From: Litoreibacter arenae DSM 19593
Lineage (GTDB): Bacteria > Pseudomonadota > Alphaproteobacteria > Rhodobacterales > Rhodobacteraceae
Direction of reading: 5' to 3'
Assembly: GCF_000442275.2 (NCBI RefSeq)
Contig: NZ_KE557310.1
Location: forward strand, 1 to 64,000
Length of the DNA stretch: 64,000 nt
The first letter of the stretch is position 1, and each line of letters starts with the position of its first letter. Positions 35,399-45,380 of the stretch are shown piece after piece. The position numbers were made by a program, and so were the translations under genes. The notes under the pieces were generated by a model. That model ran no database searches. It was not told the origin of the DNA and saw only the letters and a program-made list of their open reading frames with translations.

Positions 35399-35593
35399 TT
35401 AGCCCTTCATGAAGTGATCGACTTCTTCGCGGGCTTCTTCTTTGGTCTTGCCGTACTTTTGCTGGATCAGCCCCTCGATTTTCTCGCGGTTGCCTTCGGC
35501 CTGGTCGAGCTCGTCATCGGTCAGCTCACCCCATTTGGCTTTGGCTTTGCCTTTCCATTCTTTCCAGTTGCCTTCGATTTGGTCCCAGTTCAT
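35399..35593 (-). CDS. csbD: CsbD family stress protein
   Basis: A 64-residue hydrophilic, highly charged protein: MNWDQIEGNWKEWKGKAKAKWG and DDELDQAEGNREKIEGLIQQKYG are the CsbD signature. These are abundant stress-induced proteins of unknown mechanism. AAGGAA precedes the start by about 8 bases, and an EcfG-like promoter lies 38 bases upstream. Confidence 0.9.
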   Translation of the reverse strand: MNWDQIEGNWKEWKGKAKAKWGELTDDELDQAEGNREKIEGLIQQKYGKTKEEAREEVDHFMKG

Positions 35594-35630
35594 CTCGTAT
35601 TCCTTTCATTCGGTTACGGTATGAAAGGAG

Positions 35631-35655
35631 AACGGTCTGGCTGCGAAATTGTTCC
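35631..35655 (-). promoter_or_regulatory. EcfG-like (general stress sigma factor) promoter of csbD
   Basis: The minus strand shows GGAAC (35655-35651), 16 bases, then CGTT (35634-35631), exactly the alphaproteobacterial general-stress consensus GGAAC-N16/17-CGTT. It lies in front of two typical stress genes, which supports it. Confidence 0.6.
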
Positions 35656-35688
35656 GTGCTGCGGACACGATTTCCGCGCGTGAGCGGC

Positions 35689-36675
35689 TTAGAGCATCCC
35701 GGGCACAACCTGATCGGGCGGGCGGTGGCCGTCGGCGAAGGTTTTAATGTTCAGCAGCACCTTTTCGCCCATCTCCAGACGCCCCTCGCGGGTGGCGGAA
35801 CCCATGTGGGGCAGCAGCACGACGTTGTTCAACTCGCGCAGACGGGGATTAATCTGGGTGCCGTGCTCGAACACGTCGAGACCCGCGCCCGCCAACTCAC
35901 CAGCGCGCAACATACGGGTCAGGGCGTTTTCGTCAATCACCTCACCCCGCGAGGTATTCACGATCACCGCGTCGGGCTTCATCAACTTGAGACGGCGGGC
36001 GTTCATCAGGTGGTACGTGGAGGGCGTGTGCGGGCAGTTGATCGACACGACATCCATCCGGGCAATCATCTGGTCGAGACTGTCCCAATAGGTCGCCTCC
36101 AGCTCGTTTGCGATGCTTTCGTGGACTTTCTTGCGGTTGTGATAGTGGACCTGCATCCCGAAGGCCCGGGCGCGGCGGGCGACCGCCTGCCCGATGCGGC
36201 CCATCCCAAGGATACCGACGCGGCGGCCGGATATGCGACCGCCCATCAGCGCGGTGGGCGACCAGCCCTGCCACTCGCCCCCCTGCATAACCGCAAGCCC
36301 TTCGGGTATGCGGCGGGTGACGGCAAGGATCAGCGCCATGGTCATGTCTGCGGTGTCCTCGGCGGCGGCACCCGGCGTGTTCGAGACCAGAATACCGCGC
36401 TGACGGGCAGTTTGGACGTCGATATGGTCGACCCCAGCCCCATAGTTGGCGATCAGTTTCAGCTTGTCGCCCGCCTGCCCCAAAAGCCCTGCGTCGATTT
36501 TGTCGGTGAGCGTCGGTACCAGCACGTCGGCGGTTTTGACGGCATCGACCAGCTCTTCGCGGGTCATCGGGGTGTCGTCGGGGCGCAAGGTGACGTCGAA
36601 CAACTCTTTCATGCGGGTTTCGACATGCTCGGGTAACCGTCGCGTCACGACAACACTCAGCTTCTGGTTTGGCAT
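35689..36675 (-). CDS. D-isomer 2-hydroxyacid dehydrogenase (glyoxylate/hydroxypyruvate reductase-like)
   Basis: A 328-residue NAD(P)-dependent enzyme. The Rossmann motif is VGILGMGRIGQAVARRARAFG near residue 150; the catalytic Arg lies in NTSRGEVIDENAL, and the His in VVLLPHMGSATREGR near 285. It reduces a 2-oxo acid such as glyoxylate or hydroxypyruvate to the D-hydroxy acid. AAGGA lies upstream of the start. It stands alone. Confidence 0.9.
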   Translation of the reverse strand: MPNQKLSVVVTRRLPEHVETRMKELFDVTLRPDDTPMTREELVDAVKTADVLVPTLTDKIDAGLLGQAGDKLKLIANYGAGVDHIDVQTARQRGILVSNTPGAAAEDTADMTMALILAVTRRIPEGLAVMQGGEWQGWSPTALMGGRISGRRVGILGMGRIGQAVARRARAFGMQVHYHNRKKVHESIANELEATYWDSLDQMIARMDVVSINCPHTPSTYHLMNARRLKLMKPDAVIVNTSRGEVIDENALTRMLRAGELAGAGLDVFEHGTQINPRLRELNNVVLLPHMGSATREGRLEMGEKVLLNIKTFADGHRPPDQVVPGML

Positions 36676-36790
36676 CTGCGCTTATCCTTGAGTGGAATTT
36701 CCTGCCCCATAGTGCCAAGATCACGACCGAAGGGGCAAGGCAAGAAATGCCCTAAAAATGACAAGTGCAGCAGTGCAATCAGGACGGTCG

Positions 36791-37291
36791 ATGAAACGGG
36801 TATTTGGAATTGCGGCTTTGGTCGCATGTTTGCTGTTGTCACCCATGGCCGCGCTGGCGTCCGAGCGTGGCCCCGTCACCAATCTGCCGCTGCCCCGTTT
36901 CGTGTCGCTGAAAGCGTCCGAGGGTAATGTGCGGCGTGGTCCGTCACTGTCGCACCGCATCGACTGGGTGTTCAAACACCGCAACATGCCGCTGCAAATT
37001 GTGGCCGAGCACGGCCATTGGCGGCGCGTCGTCGACCGCGACGGCGCGGGGGGCTGGGTGCATTACACTCTGCTCAGCGGCTCGCGGTTCGGGTTGATCG
37101 AAGAGGATATGACGCCGGTCTATAGGCTCGCCGATTCCGCGTCGGACATCGTGGCCCATGCCGAGGTCGGCGTCGTGGCGCGATTGGGCAAATGCGACCT
37201 TTACTGGTGCCGCGTCACGCTGGACGGCACCAAGGGCTGGCTGCCGCGTGAAAAGCTGTGGGGGCTGATGCCCGGCGAGATACGGGAATAG
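36791..37291 (+). CDS. Secreted SH3-domain protein
   Basis: A 166-residue exported protein with a signal peptide (residues 1-23, ending ALA-SE) and two bacterial SH3-like repeats: LKASEGNVRRGPSLSHRIDWVF near 42 and the second around residues 105-160 (CDLYWCRVTLDGTKGWLPREKLWG). Such proteins bind cell-wall peptides. ATG 36791 is chosen over 36758 because the signal sequence begins there. Confidence 0.85.
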   Translation: MKRVFGIAALVACLLLSPMAALASERGPVTNLPLPRFVSLKASEGNVRRGPSLSHRIDWVFKHRNMPLQIVAEHGHWRRVVDRDGAGGWVHYTLLSGSRFGLIEEDMTPVYRLADSASDIVAHAEVGVVARLGKCDLYWCRVTLDGTKGWLPREKLWGLMPGEIRE

Positions 37292-37293
37292 TT

Positions 37294-38121
37294 TTAGTTG
37301 AGGAATGCGAAGCGTTCGGCCAGATCGTCCCAGAGCTGAGGCGAGGCGGCGGTGAGCAGGTTTCCCTGTCGCATCGTCGGGTGATAATCGCGCCCGTCCA
37401 GAAGCCGCGCCACGCCGCCAGCCTCTTGGTAGATCAACACGCCAGCGGCGTGGTCCCAGACGTTGAGCATTCCGGTCAGGCAAAACTGCGACGCCCCGCC
37501 CGCAAGGGCGCGGTATTCGTGGCAGGCGCAGCGCAGGGCTTGTGTGCGCCGGAAATCTGGCAACCGGGCAGCGATTTGCGCTTGTTGGGGCTTTGTGAAC
37601 AGATACAATCCGACAAAGCCGAAACAGTCAGACACGGGCGGCGGCACCGACAACGACAGCGGACGGCGATTACCGCGCGCGTCGCAAAACCACGCGCCCT
37701 GCCCTTTTATCGCTACAATCCAGTCGTCATAGCCGGGATCATAGAGCAGGCCGAAGACTATCTCGCCGTCCTCGATCACCGACAGGATCACGCCATAGGT
37801 GGCGATGCCGTGGGCGAAATTCCATGTGCCGTCGATCGGGTCGATGACGACCACCTGCCCGTCGCCTACGCGATCCAGCACGGATTTGTCTGCTGCCACC
37901 GCTTCTTCTCCGACGATGGAGGCTTCGGGCAATAGGTCGCGCACGGCTTGGGAAATGGCGACTTCCGCCGCGCGGTCGGCGACCGTTACCAGATCATCCG
38001 GCGCGGACTTGCTGTCGATATCCGACAGGACGAGGTTGCGAAACAGCGGCCGGATCTCGCGGGCCGCGACGATGCGGACAATTTCGATCAGGGCGTCGGC
38101 CTGCTGCTCCGAAAGTTTCAT
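37294..38121 (-). CDS. Inositol monophosphatase family protein (histidinol-phosphatase-like)
   Basis: A 275-residue magnesium-dependent phosphatase with the metal site residues in EEAV near 74 and DPIDGTWNFAHG near 95, and the C-terminal WDHAAGVLIYQEAGG near 213. It could dephosphorylate inositol phosphate, histidinol phosphate or a similar sugar phosphate; the sequence does not decide. It overlaps the M3 peptidase by four bases. Confidence 0.88.
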   Translation of the reverse strand: MKLSEQQADALIEIVRIVAAREIRPLFRNLVLSDIDSKSAPDDLVTVADRAAEVAISQAVRDLLPEASIVGEEAVAADKSVLDRVGDGQVVVIDPIDGTWNFAHGIATYGVILSVIEDGEIVFGLLYDPGYDDWIVAIKGQGAWFCDARGNRRPLSLSVPPPVSDCFGFVGLYLFTKPQQAQIAARLPDFRRTQALRCACHEYRALAGGASQFCLTGMLNVWDHAAGVLIYQEAGGVARLLDGRDYHPTMRQGNLLTAASPQLWDDLAERFAFLN

Positions 38122-40145
38122 GCGACCTTGTCCAGCCCGCGACCCTTAAGCAGCGCCTCGACACCGGGCAAGCGGCCACGGAACTCGACGTAAAGCTCGT
38201 CGGCCTCGCGCAGGCCTCCGACCGAGAGGATGTGATCCTCCAGCTTGCGGGCGGTGGCTTTGTCGAACGCGCCGCCTGCTTCCTCGAACGCGGCGAAGGC
38301 GTCGGCATCCATCACCTCGGACCACATGTAGCTGTAATAGGCCGCCGAATAGCCGTCGCCGGCGAACACATGGGCGAAATGCGGCGTCGCGTGACGCATG
38401 CGGATGGCGGAGGGCATGTCCAAGCCTTCAAGGATTTCCTCCTGCGCGGTCATCGCGTCTTCGGGCGCGTCGCCGGTGTGGAATTCCAGATCGACCATGG
38501 CGGAGGCGACGTATTCCACCGTCGCAAAGCCTTGATCATAGGTGCCCGCATCCAGCATCCGTTGCAGCATGTCAGCGGGCATCGGCTCGCCGGTTTCCGC
38601 GTGGGTTGCGTATTTGGACAGGACTTCGGGGACTTCGAGCCAGTGCTCGTAAAGCTGGCTGGGCAGTTCCACAAAGTCACGCGCGACGGAGGTGCCGGAG
38701 ATGGATTCGTAGGTCACATCGGATAGCATCTGGTGTAGCGCGTGGCCAAACTCGTGGAACAGCGTCCGCGCGTCGTCATAGGACAGCAGCGCGGGCTTGC
38801 CCTTGGGCGGCTTGGCGAAGTTGCACACGTTGATGACATGGGGCCGGATGTCTCCGCGCAGCTTTTGTTGCGACCGCAGCGCAGAGCACCATGCGCCGGA
38901 GCGCTTGCCACCACGGGCGAAATAGTCGCCGATGAACACGGCGATGTGTTCGCCTTTGCGGGTGACCTCCCATGCGCGGGCGTCGGGGTGGTGTAGCTTG
39001 ACGTCGAGCGGTTTGAACTCAAGGCCGAACAGGCGGGTGGCGCAGTCGAACGCGGCCTCGATCATGCGGTCGAGTTGCAGGTAGGGTTTCAGCTCCGCTT
39101 CGTCCAGATCATGCTCGGCAGCGCGGCGTTTCTCGGAATAGTAGCGCCAATCCCACGGCTCCAACGCGTCGTTCACGCCGTCATTATGCATCATCGCGGC
39201 AAGGCTTTGTGCGTCCAGATCGGCCTGCGCTTTGGCGGGTTCCCACACCTCCATCAGCAGCTTGCGCACCGCGTCGGGGGTCTTGGCCATCTCGGTTTCG
39301 AGCTTGTAGGTGGCGAAGTCGTCATAGCCCAGCAGGTGCGCGCGTTCTTCGCGCAGGGTGAGGATTTCCGTAGCAATCGCGCGGTTGTCGGTCTCGCCAC
39401 CGTTGGCACCGCGCGAGGTCCATGCCTCGTAAGCGCGTTCGCGCAGGTCGCGGCGGGCGGAGAATTGCAGGAACGGCACAATGAGGGAGCGGGACAAGGT
39501 GACGGCATGGCCTTGTGCATCCTTCTCCTCGGCGGCTGCCTTGGCCGTGGCAAGGACAAAATCAGGCAGGCCTTCCAGATCCTCGGCGTCCAGTTCCATA
39601 TACCACGCGCGCTCATCTGCCAGCAGGTTCTGGGTAAACCGCGTGCCAAGCACGGCAAGCCGTTCCTTGACCTGTTTCAGACGGTCGAACGCGAAGCCTT
39701 CCAACTGTGCACCGGCGCGGACCAGACCGCGGCGGGTGAGTTCCAGCACGCGCAGTTGCTCGGCGGTCAGGTCAAGATTGTCCCGGTCCTGCCAAAGCGC
39801 ATCAACGCGGGCGAAAAGGTCGGGGTTCATCGACACTTCGGACCCCCACGCGGCCAGCTTTGGCGAAAACTCCCGCTGAAGCGCCTCGCGGGCGGGGTTA
39901 CTGTCGACGCCTGCCAGCGTGTAGAACGGCGACAAGACCTTGTGCAGCCCCTCGCCCATCAGCTCCAGCGCGTCGATGGTGTTGGCGAATGTGGGCGGGT
40001 CGGGGTTCTCGGTAATCGCGGCGAGTTCCGCGCGGGCCTCGGTCAGGGCAGTCTCGAAACCGGGGGCGAAGTCGTCGTCGGAGATGTCGGAGAAAGGCGG
40101 CAGGCCGAAAGGTGTTTTCCAGTCAGCGAGAAGGGGGTTGGTCAT
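38118..40145 (-). CDS. M3 family oligopeptidase (thimet-like / Dcp)
   Basis: A 675-residue zinc metallopeptidase that cleaves short peptides in the cytoplasm. The HEFGHALHQML zinc motif lies near residue 460, with the third ligand about 25 residues later (SGTSVARDFVELPSQLYEHW). Length and PLLADWKTPFGLPPF at the N-terminus fit the Dcp/OpdA group; there is no signal peptide. An AAGGAGT ribosome site precedes ATG 40145. It is the first gene of a two-gene unit with the phosphatase. Confidence 0.93.
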   Translation of the reverse strand: MTNPLLADWKTPFGLPPFSDISDDDFAPGFETALTEARAELAAITENPDPPTFANTIDALELMGEGLHKVLSPFYTLAGVDSNPAREALQREFSPKLAAWGSEVSMNPDLFARVDALWQDRDNLDLTAEQLRVLELTRRGLVRAGAQLEGFAFDRLKQVKERLAVLGTRFTQNLLADERAWYMELDAEDLEGLPDFVLATAKAAAEEKDAQGHAVTLSRSLIVPFLQFSARRDLRERAYEAWTSRGANGGETDNRAIATEILTLREERAHLLGYDDFATYKLETEMAKTPDAVRKLLMEVWEPAKAQADLDAQSLAAMMHNDGVNDALEPWDWRYYSEKRRAAEHDLDEAELKPYLQLDRMIEAAFDCATRLFGLEFKPLDVKLHHPDARAWEVTRKGEHIAVFIGDYFARGGKRSGAWCSALRSQQKLRGDIRPHVINVCNFAKPPKGKPALLSYDDARTLFHEFGHALHQMLSDVTYESISGTSVARDFVELPSQLYEHWLEVPEVLSKYATHAETGEPMPADMLQRMLDAGTYDQGFATVEYVASAMVDLEFHTGDAPEDAMTAQEEILEGLDMPSAIRMRHATPHFAHVFAGDGYSAAYYSYMWSEVMDADAFAAFEEAGGAFDKATARKLEDHILSVGGLREADELYVEFRGRLPGVEALLKGRGLDKVA

Positions 40146-40192
40146 TCAGTACTCCTTTGCGCCTAACCTATGCGCTTGGGAGCAGGATGCAA

Positions 40193-40990
40193 TCAATCGT
40201 AGTCGGACTGGCGCATGTGCCGCTCGAAACGGCGCAAAAGCAGGGAGAGGGTGACGGTCAATGTCAGGTAGATCAAGGCGACGACGTTATAGGTCTCGAA
40301 ATAGCGGAAATTTCCAGCGGCAGTGACCTTGCCAAGTTGCGTTATGTCGCCCACGCCCAGCACCGAGACGAGGCTGGAGTCTTTCACCATTGCAACAAAA
40401 TCGTTGCCCAACGGGGGCAGGACCGTGCGAATCGCTTGTGGAAATACAATATAACGGAAGCGCTGCCAGCGGTTGAGCCCCAGCGTGTGCGCGGCCTCGA
40501 TCTGGCCGTGATCGACGGACTGCAAACCGGCGCGAAACACCTCTGCGATGAAGGCCGAATAGCCGATGGCGAGCGCCAGAGTAGCCCGCCAGAGCAGCGG
40601 GAAGTGGCGGGTGCGCATCAGCTCTGCGTCGAAGAAGGCCAGCACCCAGTTTGCCAGCGCGACGAGGGCGGGAGCGACGACGAAAGCCGTGTAGAGCAGC
40701 AAGACGATGATCGGGATGCCGCGCACGACCTCGATATAGAGGCGTGCGATCTGGCGGATGATGATACTGCGGGACAGCGACATCAGCGCCAGCAGCAGCC
40801 CCAGCGCTGACGCGAGCGCGAAGCCCACCAGTGTAACGATCACCGTGATCTTGATGCCCTTGGACAGCGTGCCGAGCACCTGCGCATAGAGATCATCGGC
40901 CACCACCTGATAGCCGAGATAGGCGACGACGCCCCCTAGAAGCACCAGCCAATAGGGGAAGTCGTCAGACTGCTTTGACGGGCCAAGCAC
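40193..40990 (-). CDS. Polar amino acid ABC transporter permease
   Basis: A 265-residue His/Glu/Gln/Arg/opine-type permease with about five membrane helices. The EAAHTLGLNRWQRFRYIVFPQAIRTVLPPLGNDF stretch is the coupling loop that contacts the ATPase. It directly follows the binding-protein gene (7-base gap). No ATPase gene is adjacent, so it must borrow one from elsewhere. Confidence 0.92.
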   Translation of the reverse strand: MLGPSKQSDDFPYWLVLLGGVVAYLGYQVVADDLYAQVLGTLSKGIKITVIVTLVGFALASALGLLLALMSLSRSIIIRQIARLYIEVVRGIPIIVLLLYTAFVVAPALVALANWVLAFFDAELMRTRHFPLLWRATLALAIGYSAFIAEVFRAGLQSVDHGQIEAAHTLGLNRWQRFRYIVFPQAIRTVLPPLGNDFVAMVKDSSLVSVLGVGDITQLGKVTAAGNFRYFETYNVVALIYLTLTVTLSLLLRRFERHMRQSDYD

Positions 40991-40997
40991 GTCGGGT

Positions 40998-41786
40998 TTA
41001 GCCGCCGAGTTTGTAGTCCAGGAACCACTTCTTGTTCAGGGCTTCGAGCGTGCCGTCCTTGTCCATATCCGCGATTGCAGCGTTGATCGGTTCGACCAGG
41101 TCGGAGCCCTTGGGGAAGATGAAGCCGAAATCCTCGGTGCCGAGTTTCTCGCCGACGATCTTCAGCTTGCCCTCGGACGCCGACGCGTAGCCATAGCCTG
41201 CGGTGCTGTCGGTCAGCACCAGATCGACATCGCCGGTGCGCAGGGCTTGGACACCTGCGCCGAAAGTTTCGAACTTGATGATGCGGGGGTTTTCCTCGTT
41301 GCCGTCAAGCACGTCATAGACGCCAACGTAGAACGGCGTCGTGCCGGGCTGGGCCGCCATCAGCAGGTTTTCATCCGCCGCGAAAGAGGCCGCGTCGGAG
41401 AACCGCTCCTCATCGCCGCGCACCAGCATCAGCATGGCGGAGGTCATGTATTTGTCGGAAAAGTCCACCTTTTCCTTGCGGTCGTCGCGGATGGTGATGC
41501 CGGTCATGCCTAGGTCATACTGGCCTTGCGACACGGCGGGGATCATCGCGTCCCAGCTGCTGTTTTCATAGACCACGTTGATGTTGATGCGTTTGGCGAT
41601 CTCCGCCATCGCGTCATACTCCCAGCCGATGGGGTTTCCTGTGCCCGGCTCGATGAATTGCAGCGGCGGGTAGGCGTTCTCAGTGACGACGACGACTTCC
41701 TTGCCCTCCAGATCGGGCAGGTGCCCGTCGGCGATGGCGGCGGTGGCGGTGAAGGCGGCAAGCGCCGCGGCAGCAAAACGAAGCAT
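40998..41786 (-). CDS. Amino acid ABC transporter substrate-binding protein (family 3)
   Basis: A 262-residue periplasmic protein with a signal peptide (residues 1-19, ending AIA-DG). [25 protein letters not shown] is the family 3 ligand-binding start, and [36 protein letters not shown] the conserved core. It probably binds a polar amino acid. It is the first gene of the transporter pair and divergent from the alcohol dehydrogenase. Confidence 0.92.
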   Translation of the reverse strand: MLRFAAAALAAFTATAAIADGHLPDLEGKEVVVVTENAYPPLQFIEPGTGNPIGWEYDAMAEIAKRININVVYENSSWDAMIPAVSQGQYDLGMTGITIRDDRKEKVDFSDKYMTSAMLMLVRGDEERFSDAASFAADENLLMAAQPGTTPFYVGVYDVLDGNEENPRIIKFETFGAGVQALRTGDVDLVLTDSTAGYGYASASEGKLKIVGEKLGTEDFGFIFPKGSDLVEPINAAIADMDKDGTLEALNKKWFLDYKLGG

Positions 41787-41909
41787 GGGTCAGGTTCCCT
41801 GATTTGTTGGACCTCGCGACCCTAAGTGACCCGCGCGGGGAATGGCAAGGTGGCTTGCATCTTCGATGTGGGCGGGACAGGCTTGGCGGACGCTTTGAAG
41901 GAGGCCCAC

Positions 41910-43070
41910 ATGAGCATCGGACGCGTTCAATCCCCCCGTATCATCCGCATCGGCGGCGGCGTTGCCAAAGAAACCGCCGAGGTATTGACCCAACTGGGCC
42001 TGTCCAAGCCGCTGATCGTGACTGATCGCAACCTTGTGGAGCTTGGCCATGGGGCTAAAGTCACGGACGTGCTGGACAGCGCGGGGATCAGTTACGGCAT
42101 TTTCGATGGTGTGGTGGAGGACCCAACAGACACCTGCCTGGAGGAAGGTCTGACAGCTTTTCGAGCGGGCGATTATGACTGCGTGATCGGTCTCGGTGGG
42201 GGCTCGCCAATGGATACCGCCAAGGCAGTTTCGTTCATGTCGGCGAACTCCGGCCATGTGCGCGACTACAAGGCGCCAACGCAGATCGACCGATGCGGCC
42301 CGCCTGTGATCCTGATCCCGACCACGGGCGGCACCGGCTCGGAATTGACCCGCTGGTGCGTGATAACCGACACGGTGAAGACCGAGAAATACAACCTGTC
42401 GGGGCTGGCAGCCGTCGCCACGGCGGCAATCATCGACTGGGAATTTACCGTCACCAAACCGTGGCGCATCACGGCGGACACGGCGGTGGACAGCCTGACC
42501 CACGCGATGGAGGCCTATGTTTCGCGTAAGGCCTTCGCCTATACCGACGCCTTCGCGCTGTCAGCGATGCCGTTGATCGCCAAGCATGTGCGGGCGGCAT
42601 GTATGGACGGCTCCAATGCCGAGGCGCGGGAGGGGTTGATGCTGGCGGCATCTCAGGCAGGAATGGCGTTCTCGAACGCCTCGGTCGCGCTGGTGCACGG
42701 GATGAGCCGCCCGATCGGGGCGCATTTCCATGTGGCGCACGGGTTGTCCAACGCAATGTTGCTGCCGGCGGTGACCGCATTCTCGGTAGATCACGCGCAA
42801 GCGCGCTACGCGGATTGTGCGCGGGTCATGCAGATGGCGCAAAGCGACGACAGCGATGCTGTGGCCTGCGGCAAGCTGGTGGAGGAATTGCGTCGATTGA
42901 ACGAAGACTTGAGGGTTCCAGCCCCGTCAGAGCAAGGGTTGGACAAGCAGCGCTACTTCGACACGCTGCCCCTGATGGCGGAGCAGGCCTTGGCGTCAGG
43001 CTCGCCGCAAAACAATCCGCGCGTGCCGACGGCCGAGGACATCGTGCAGCTTTACAAAGACATCTGGTAG
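41910..43070 (+). CDS. Iron-containing alcohol dehydrogenase
   Basis: A 386-residue group III dehydrogenase. The NAD-binding GGGSPMDTAK motif lies near residue 93, and the iron ligands are expected in DSLTHAMEAYVS near 192 and HGMSRPIGAHFHVAHG near 262. Family members oxidise alcohols or hydroxyacids; the substrate is unknown. AAGGAGG precedes ATG 41910, making that start secure although the frame is open from 41826. Confidence 0.93.
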   Translation: MSIGRVQSPRIIRIGGGVAKETAEVLTQLGLSKPLIVTDRNLVELGHGAKVTDVLDSAGISYGIFDGVVEDPTDTCLEEGLTAFRAGDYDCVIGLGGGSPMDTAKAVSFMSANSGHVRDYKAPTQIDRCGPPVILIPTTGGTGSELTRWCVITDTVKTEKYNLSGLAAVATAAIIDWEFTVTKPWRITADTAVDSLTHAMEAYVSRKAFAYTDAFALSAMPLIAKHVRAACMDGSNAEAREGLMLAASQAGMAFSNASVALVHGMSRPIGAHFHVAHGLSNAMLLPAVTAFSVDHAQARYADCARVMQMAQSDDSDAVACGKLVEELRRLNEDLRVPAPSEQGLDKQRYFDTLPLMAEQALASGSPQNNPRVPTAEDIVQLYKDIW

Positions 43071-43081
43071 CGCGGGCGGCC

Positions 43082-43345
43082 TCAGGACCTCTTGGCCGCC
43101 GGTTTCTTCTTGGCCTCAAGCGCGTCGAGGCGGGTTTTCAGCGCTTCGTTCTCTTCGCGGGCCTTCTGGGCCATAAGGCGCACGGCCTCGAATTCGTCGC
43201 GTGTCACGAAGTCGCGGTCCGCCAGCCAGCGGTCCATCATGCCTTTCAAGGCATTGTCGGCCTCGGTTTTGGCACCCTGAGCCACGCCCATGGCGTTGGT
43301 CATCAGTTGCGACATATCGTCGAGAATCTTGTTTCGGCTCTGCAT
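43082..43345 (-). CDS. ubiK: UbiK accessory factor (BMFP family)
   Basis: An 87-residue protein with an N-terminal amphipathic region and a C-terminal coiled coil ([26 protein letters not shown]), ending in a Lys-rich tail. UbiK assists ubiquinone synthesis in a complex with UbiJ in E. coli. It is divergent from lgt, an arrangement I associate with this group of bacteria. Confidence 0.85.
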   Translation of the reverse strand: MQSRNKILDDMSQLMTNAMGVAQGAKTEADNALKGMMDRWLADRDFVTRDEFEAVRLMAQKAREENEALKTRLDALEAKKKPAAKRS

Positions 43346-43437
43346 CCGGTCACTCCTTCGTCATTGCCCCCTATATGGGTCGGCTCGCCTCCGCGCACAA
43401 GGTTGACTTCGTCGCAGCCTCGGCGCACCAAACGCGC

Positions 43438-44322
43438 ATGATTAATTTTGCCCTCCCCTTCCCCGATATCAGCCCCGAGATATTCACCATCGAAATCGGT
43501 GATTTCGCCTTCGCTCTGCGCTGGTATGCCTTGGCCTATATCGCCGGTCTGGTGATCGCGTGGCGCATCGTCGTGGGGTTGGTCAAGCGCCCTGCGCTGT
43601 GGGGTGGTGGCGGGCCGCCAATGACCAAGAACCAGCCTGAGGATTTGCTGACATGGATCATCCTTGGCGTCGTTCTGGGCGGTCGTTTGGGCTATGTCCT
43701 GTTTTATCAGCCGGGCTATTACCTGTCGAACCCCACCGAAATTTTGAAGGTCTGGGAGGGCGGCATGTCCTTCCATGGGGGCTTCCTTGGCGTCGTCGTC
43801 GCGGGGCTGGCCTATTGCTGGAAGCACAAGCTGCCTGCCTTGCGGGTCGGCGATGCGGTCGCGGTTTCCGCCCCGCCGGGCCTCATGCTGGGACGTCTGG
43901 CGAACTTCATCAACGCGGAATTGTGGGGCCGCCCCACGGATGTGCCGTGGGGGTTCACCTTTCCGGGACAAGCTGCACAGGACTGCCCCGGCGTTGACGG
44001 CCTGTGCGCCCGCCATCCGTCGCAGCTATATGAGGCGGGGCTGGAGGGGCTGATTCTTGGCGGCGTCATGCTGTGGCTCGCCTACCGTCGCGGGTGGCTT
44101 ACGCGGCCCGGCGCGATGATCGGCGTTTTCCTTGTGGGCTACGGTCTGGCCCGCAGCTTTGTCGAGTTCTTCCGCCAACCCGACGCGCAATTCGTCAGCG
44201 AGGGTAACCCGCTGGGGCTGGCCTTCGAGGTCGGCGGCTACGGGTTGACGATGGGGCAGATCCTGTCGATCCCGATGATCCTTCTGGGCCTTGCGATGAT
44301 TGCGCGGGCCAGACGTTTGTGA
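43438..44322 (+). CDS. lgt: Prolipoprotein diacylglyceryl transferase
   Basis: A 294-residue inner-membrane enzyme that moves diacylglycerol to the lipobox cysteine of prolipoproteins. Seven or so helices, with the signature [21 protein letters not shown] near residue 150 and [13 protein letters not shown] near 107 (the catalytic His). ATG 43438 is chosen by the family start [22 protein letters not shown] 43375 is also in frame. The stop overlaps the GTG start of the methyltransferase gene. Confidence 0.94.
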   Translation: MINFALPFPDISPEIFTIEIGDFAFALRWYALAYIAGLVIAWRIVVGLVKRPALWGGGGPPMTKNQPEDLLTWIILGVVLGGRLGYVLFYQPGYYLSNPTEILKVWEGGMSFHGGFLGVVVAGLAYCWKHKLPALRVGDAVAVSAPPGLMLGRLANFINAELWGRPTDVPWGFTFPGQAAQDCPGVDGLCARHPSQLYEAGLEGLILGGVMLWLAYRRGWLTRPGAMIGVFLVGYGLARSFVEFFRQPDAQFVSEGNPLGLAFEVGGYGLTMGQILSIPMILLGLAMIARARRL

Positions 44323-45380
44323 CCGCGCTACGCGACCTTCTGGCGCGACAGATCGCGGCGGACGGCCCGATGAATTTGGCCGAGTATATCCAGACTTGCC
44401 TGCTCCACCCCGAGCATGGCTATTACGCGACCCGTGACCCTTTTGGCACGGCAGGGGATTTCACCACGGCGCCCGAGATCAGTCAGATGTTTGGCGAGTT
44501 GCTGGGCCTGTGTCTGGCGCAGGCTTGGATGGATCAGGGTCGACCCGACGCCTATCTGGCCGAGCTTGGGCCGGGGCGCGGGACGTTGATGAAGGATGTG
44601 TTGCGGGCTACTGCCACCATTGACGGGTTTCCCCGCAAAGTCGTGCTTGTCGAAGCCAGTGCACATTTGCGCGGCGTGCAGGCCGACACGCTGGAAGGCA
44701 CGGATGTGGATTGGGTGACCCATGTCTCCGACCTTCCCGACGGCCCCGTCTTGTTGCTCGCCAACGAGTTTTTCGACGCCCTGCCCGTCCGCCAGTTCGT
44801 GCGCGGCAAGCAAGGCTGGAGCGAGCGCCACATCGGCCTGCAAGACAGCGCTCTGGCGTTTGGACTGACCGAAGAGACGCGGATCGACGCCCTGTCCCAC
44901 CGGCTTGAGGACACGGGCACGGGTGATGTGGTCGAGCTGCGACCGGCCGCCGCCCCGATCATGGACGGCATTGCCGATCGCGTTGCGCAGGGCGGGGCCG
45001 CAATCATCGTCGATTACGGCGACTGGCGGTCTTTGGGCGATACATTTCAGGCGCTGGAGAACCACGCGCCTGTTGACCCTCTGGCCCGCCCCGGCGCGGC
45101 TGATTTGACGGCGCATGTGGACTTTGAAGCCCTGTCTGATGCGACCGCTTGCCAAACCAGCGCCATGACCCCGCAAGGAGTTCTGTTGGAGCGGCTGGGC
45201 ATCACCGCTCGTGCACAAGCGCTCGCGCAAAATATGAGCGAGGCCACATTGGACGCGCATATTGCCGCGCATAGACGCTTGACGCACCCGCAAGAAATGG
45301 GGAGCCTGTTCAAAGCAATTGCCCTTGCGCCACACGGCGCCTCACTGCCCCCCGGCTTTGACCTTGCGAGCCCGACATGA
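44319..45380 (+). CDS. SAM-dependent methyltransferase, MidA/NDUFAF7 family
   Basis: A 353-residue protein of the DUF185 (MidA) family. [45 protein letters not shown] (residues 16-60) is the diagnostic N-terminus, and [12 protein letters not shown] near residue 86 binds S-adenosylmethionine. In mitochondria its relative methylates an arginine of respiratory complex I; a similar role here is inferred. It is coupled to lgt (GTGA overlap) and pgeF (ATGA overlap). Confidence 0.92.
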   Translation: MTALRDLLARQIAADGPMNLAEYIQTCLLHPEHGYYATRDPFGTAGDFTTAPEISQMFGELLGLCLAQAWMDQGRPDAYLAELGPGRGTLMKDVLRATATIDGFPRKVVLVEASAHLRGVQADTLEGTDVDWVTHVSDLPDGPVLLLANEFFDALPVRQFVRGKQGWSERHIGLQDSALAFGLTEETRIDALSHRLEDTGTGDVVELRPAAAPIMDGIADRVAQGGAAIIVDYGDWRSLGDTFQALENHAPVDPLARPGAADLTAHVDFEALSDATACQTSAMTPQGVLLERLGITARAQALAQNMSEATLDAHIAAHRRLTHPQEMGSLFKAIALAPHGASLPPGFDLASPT

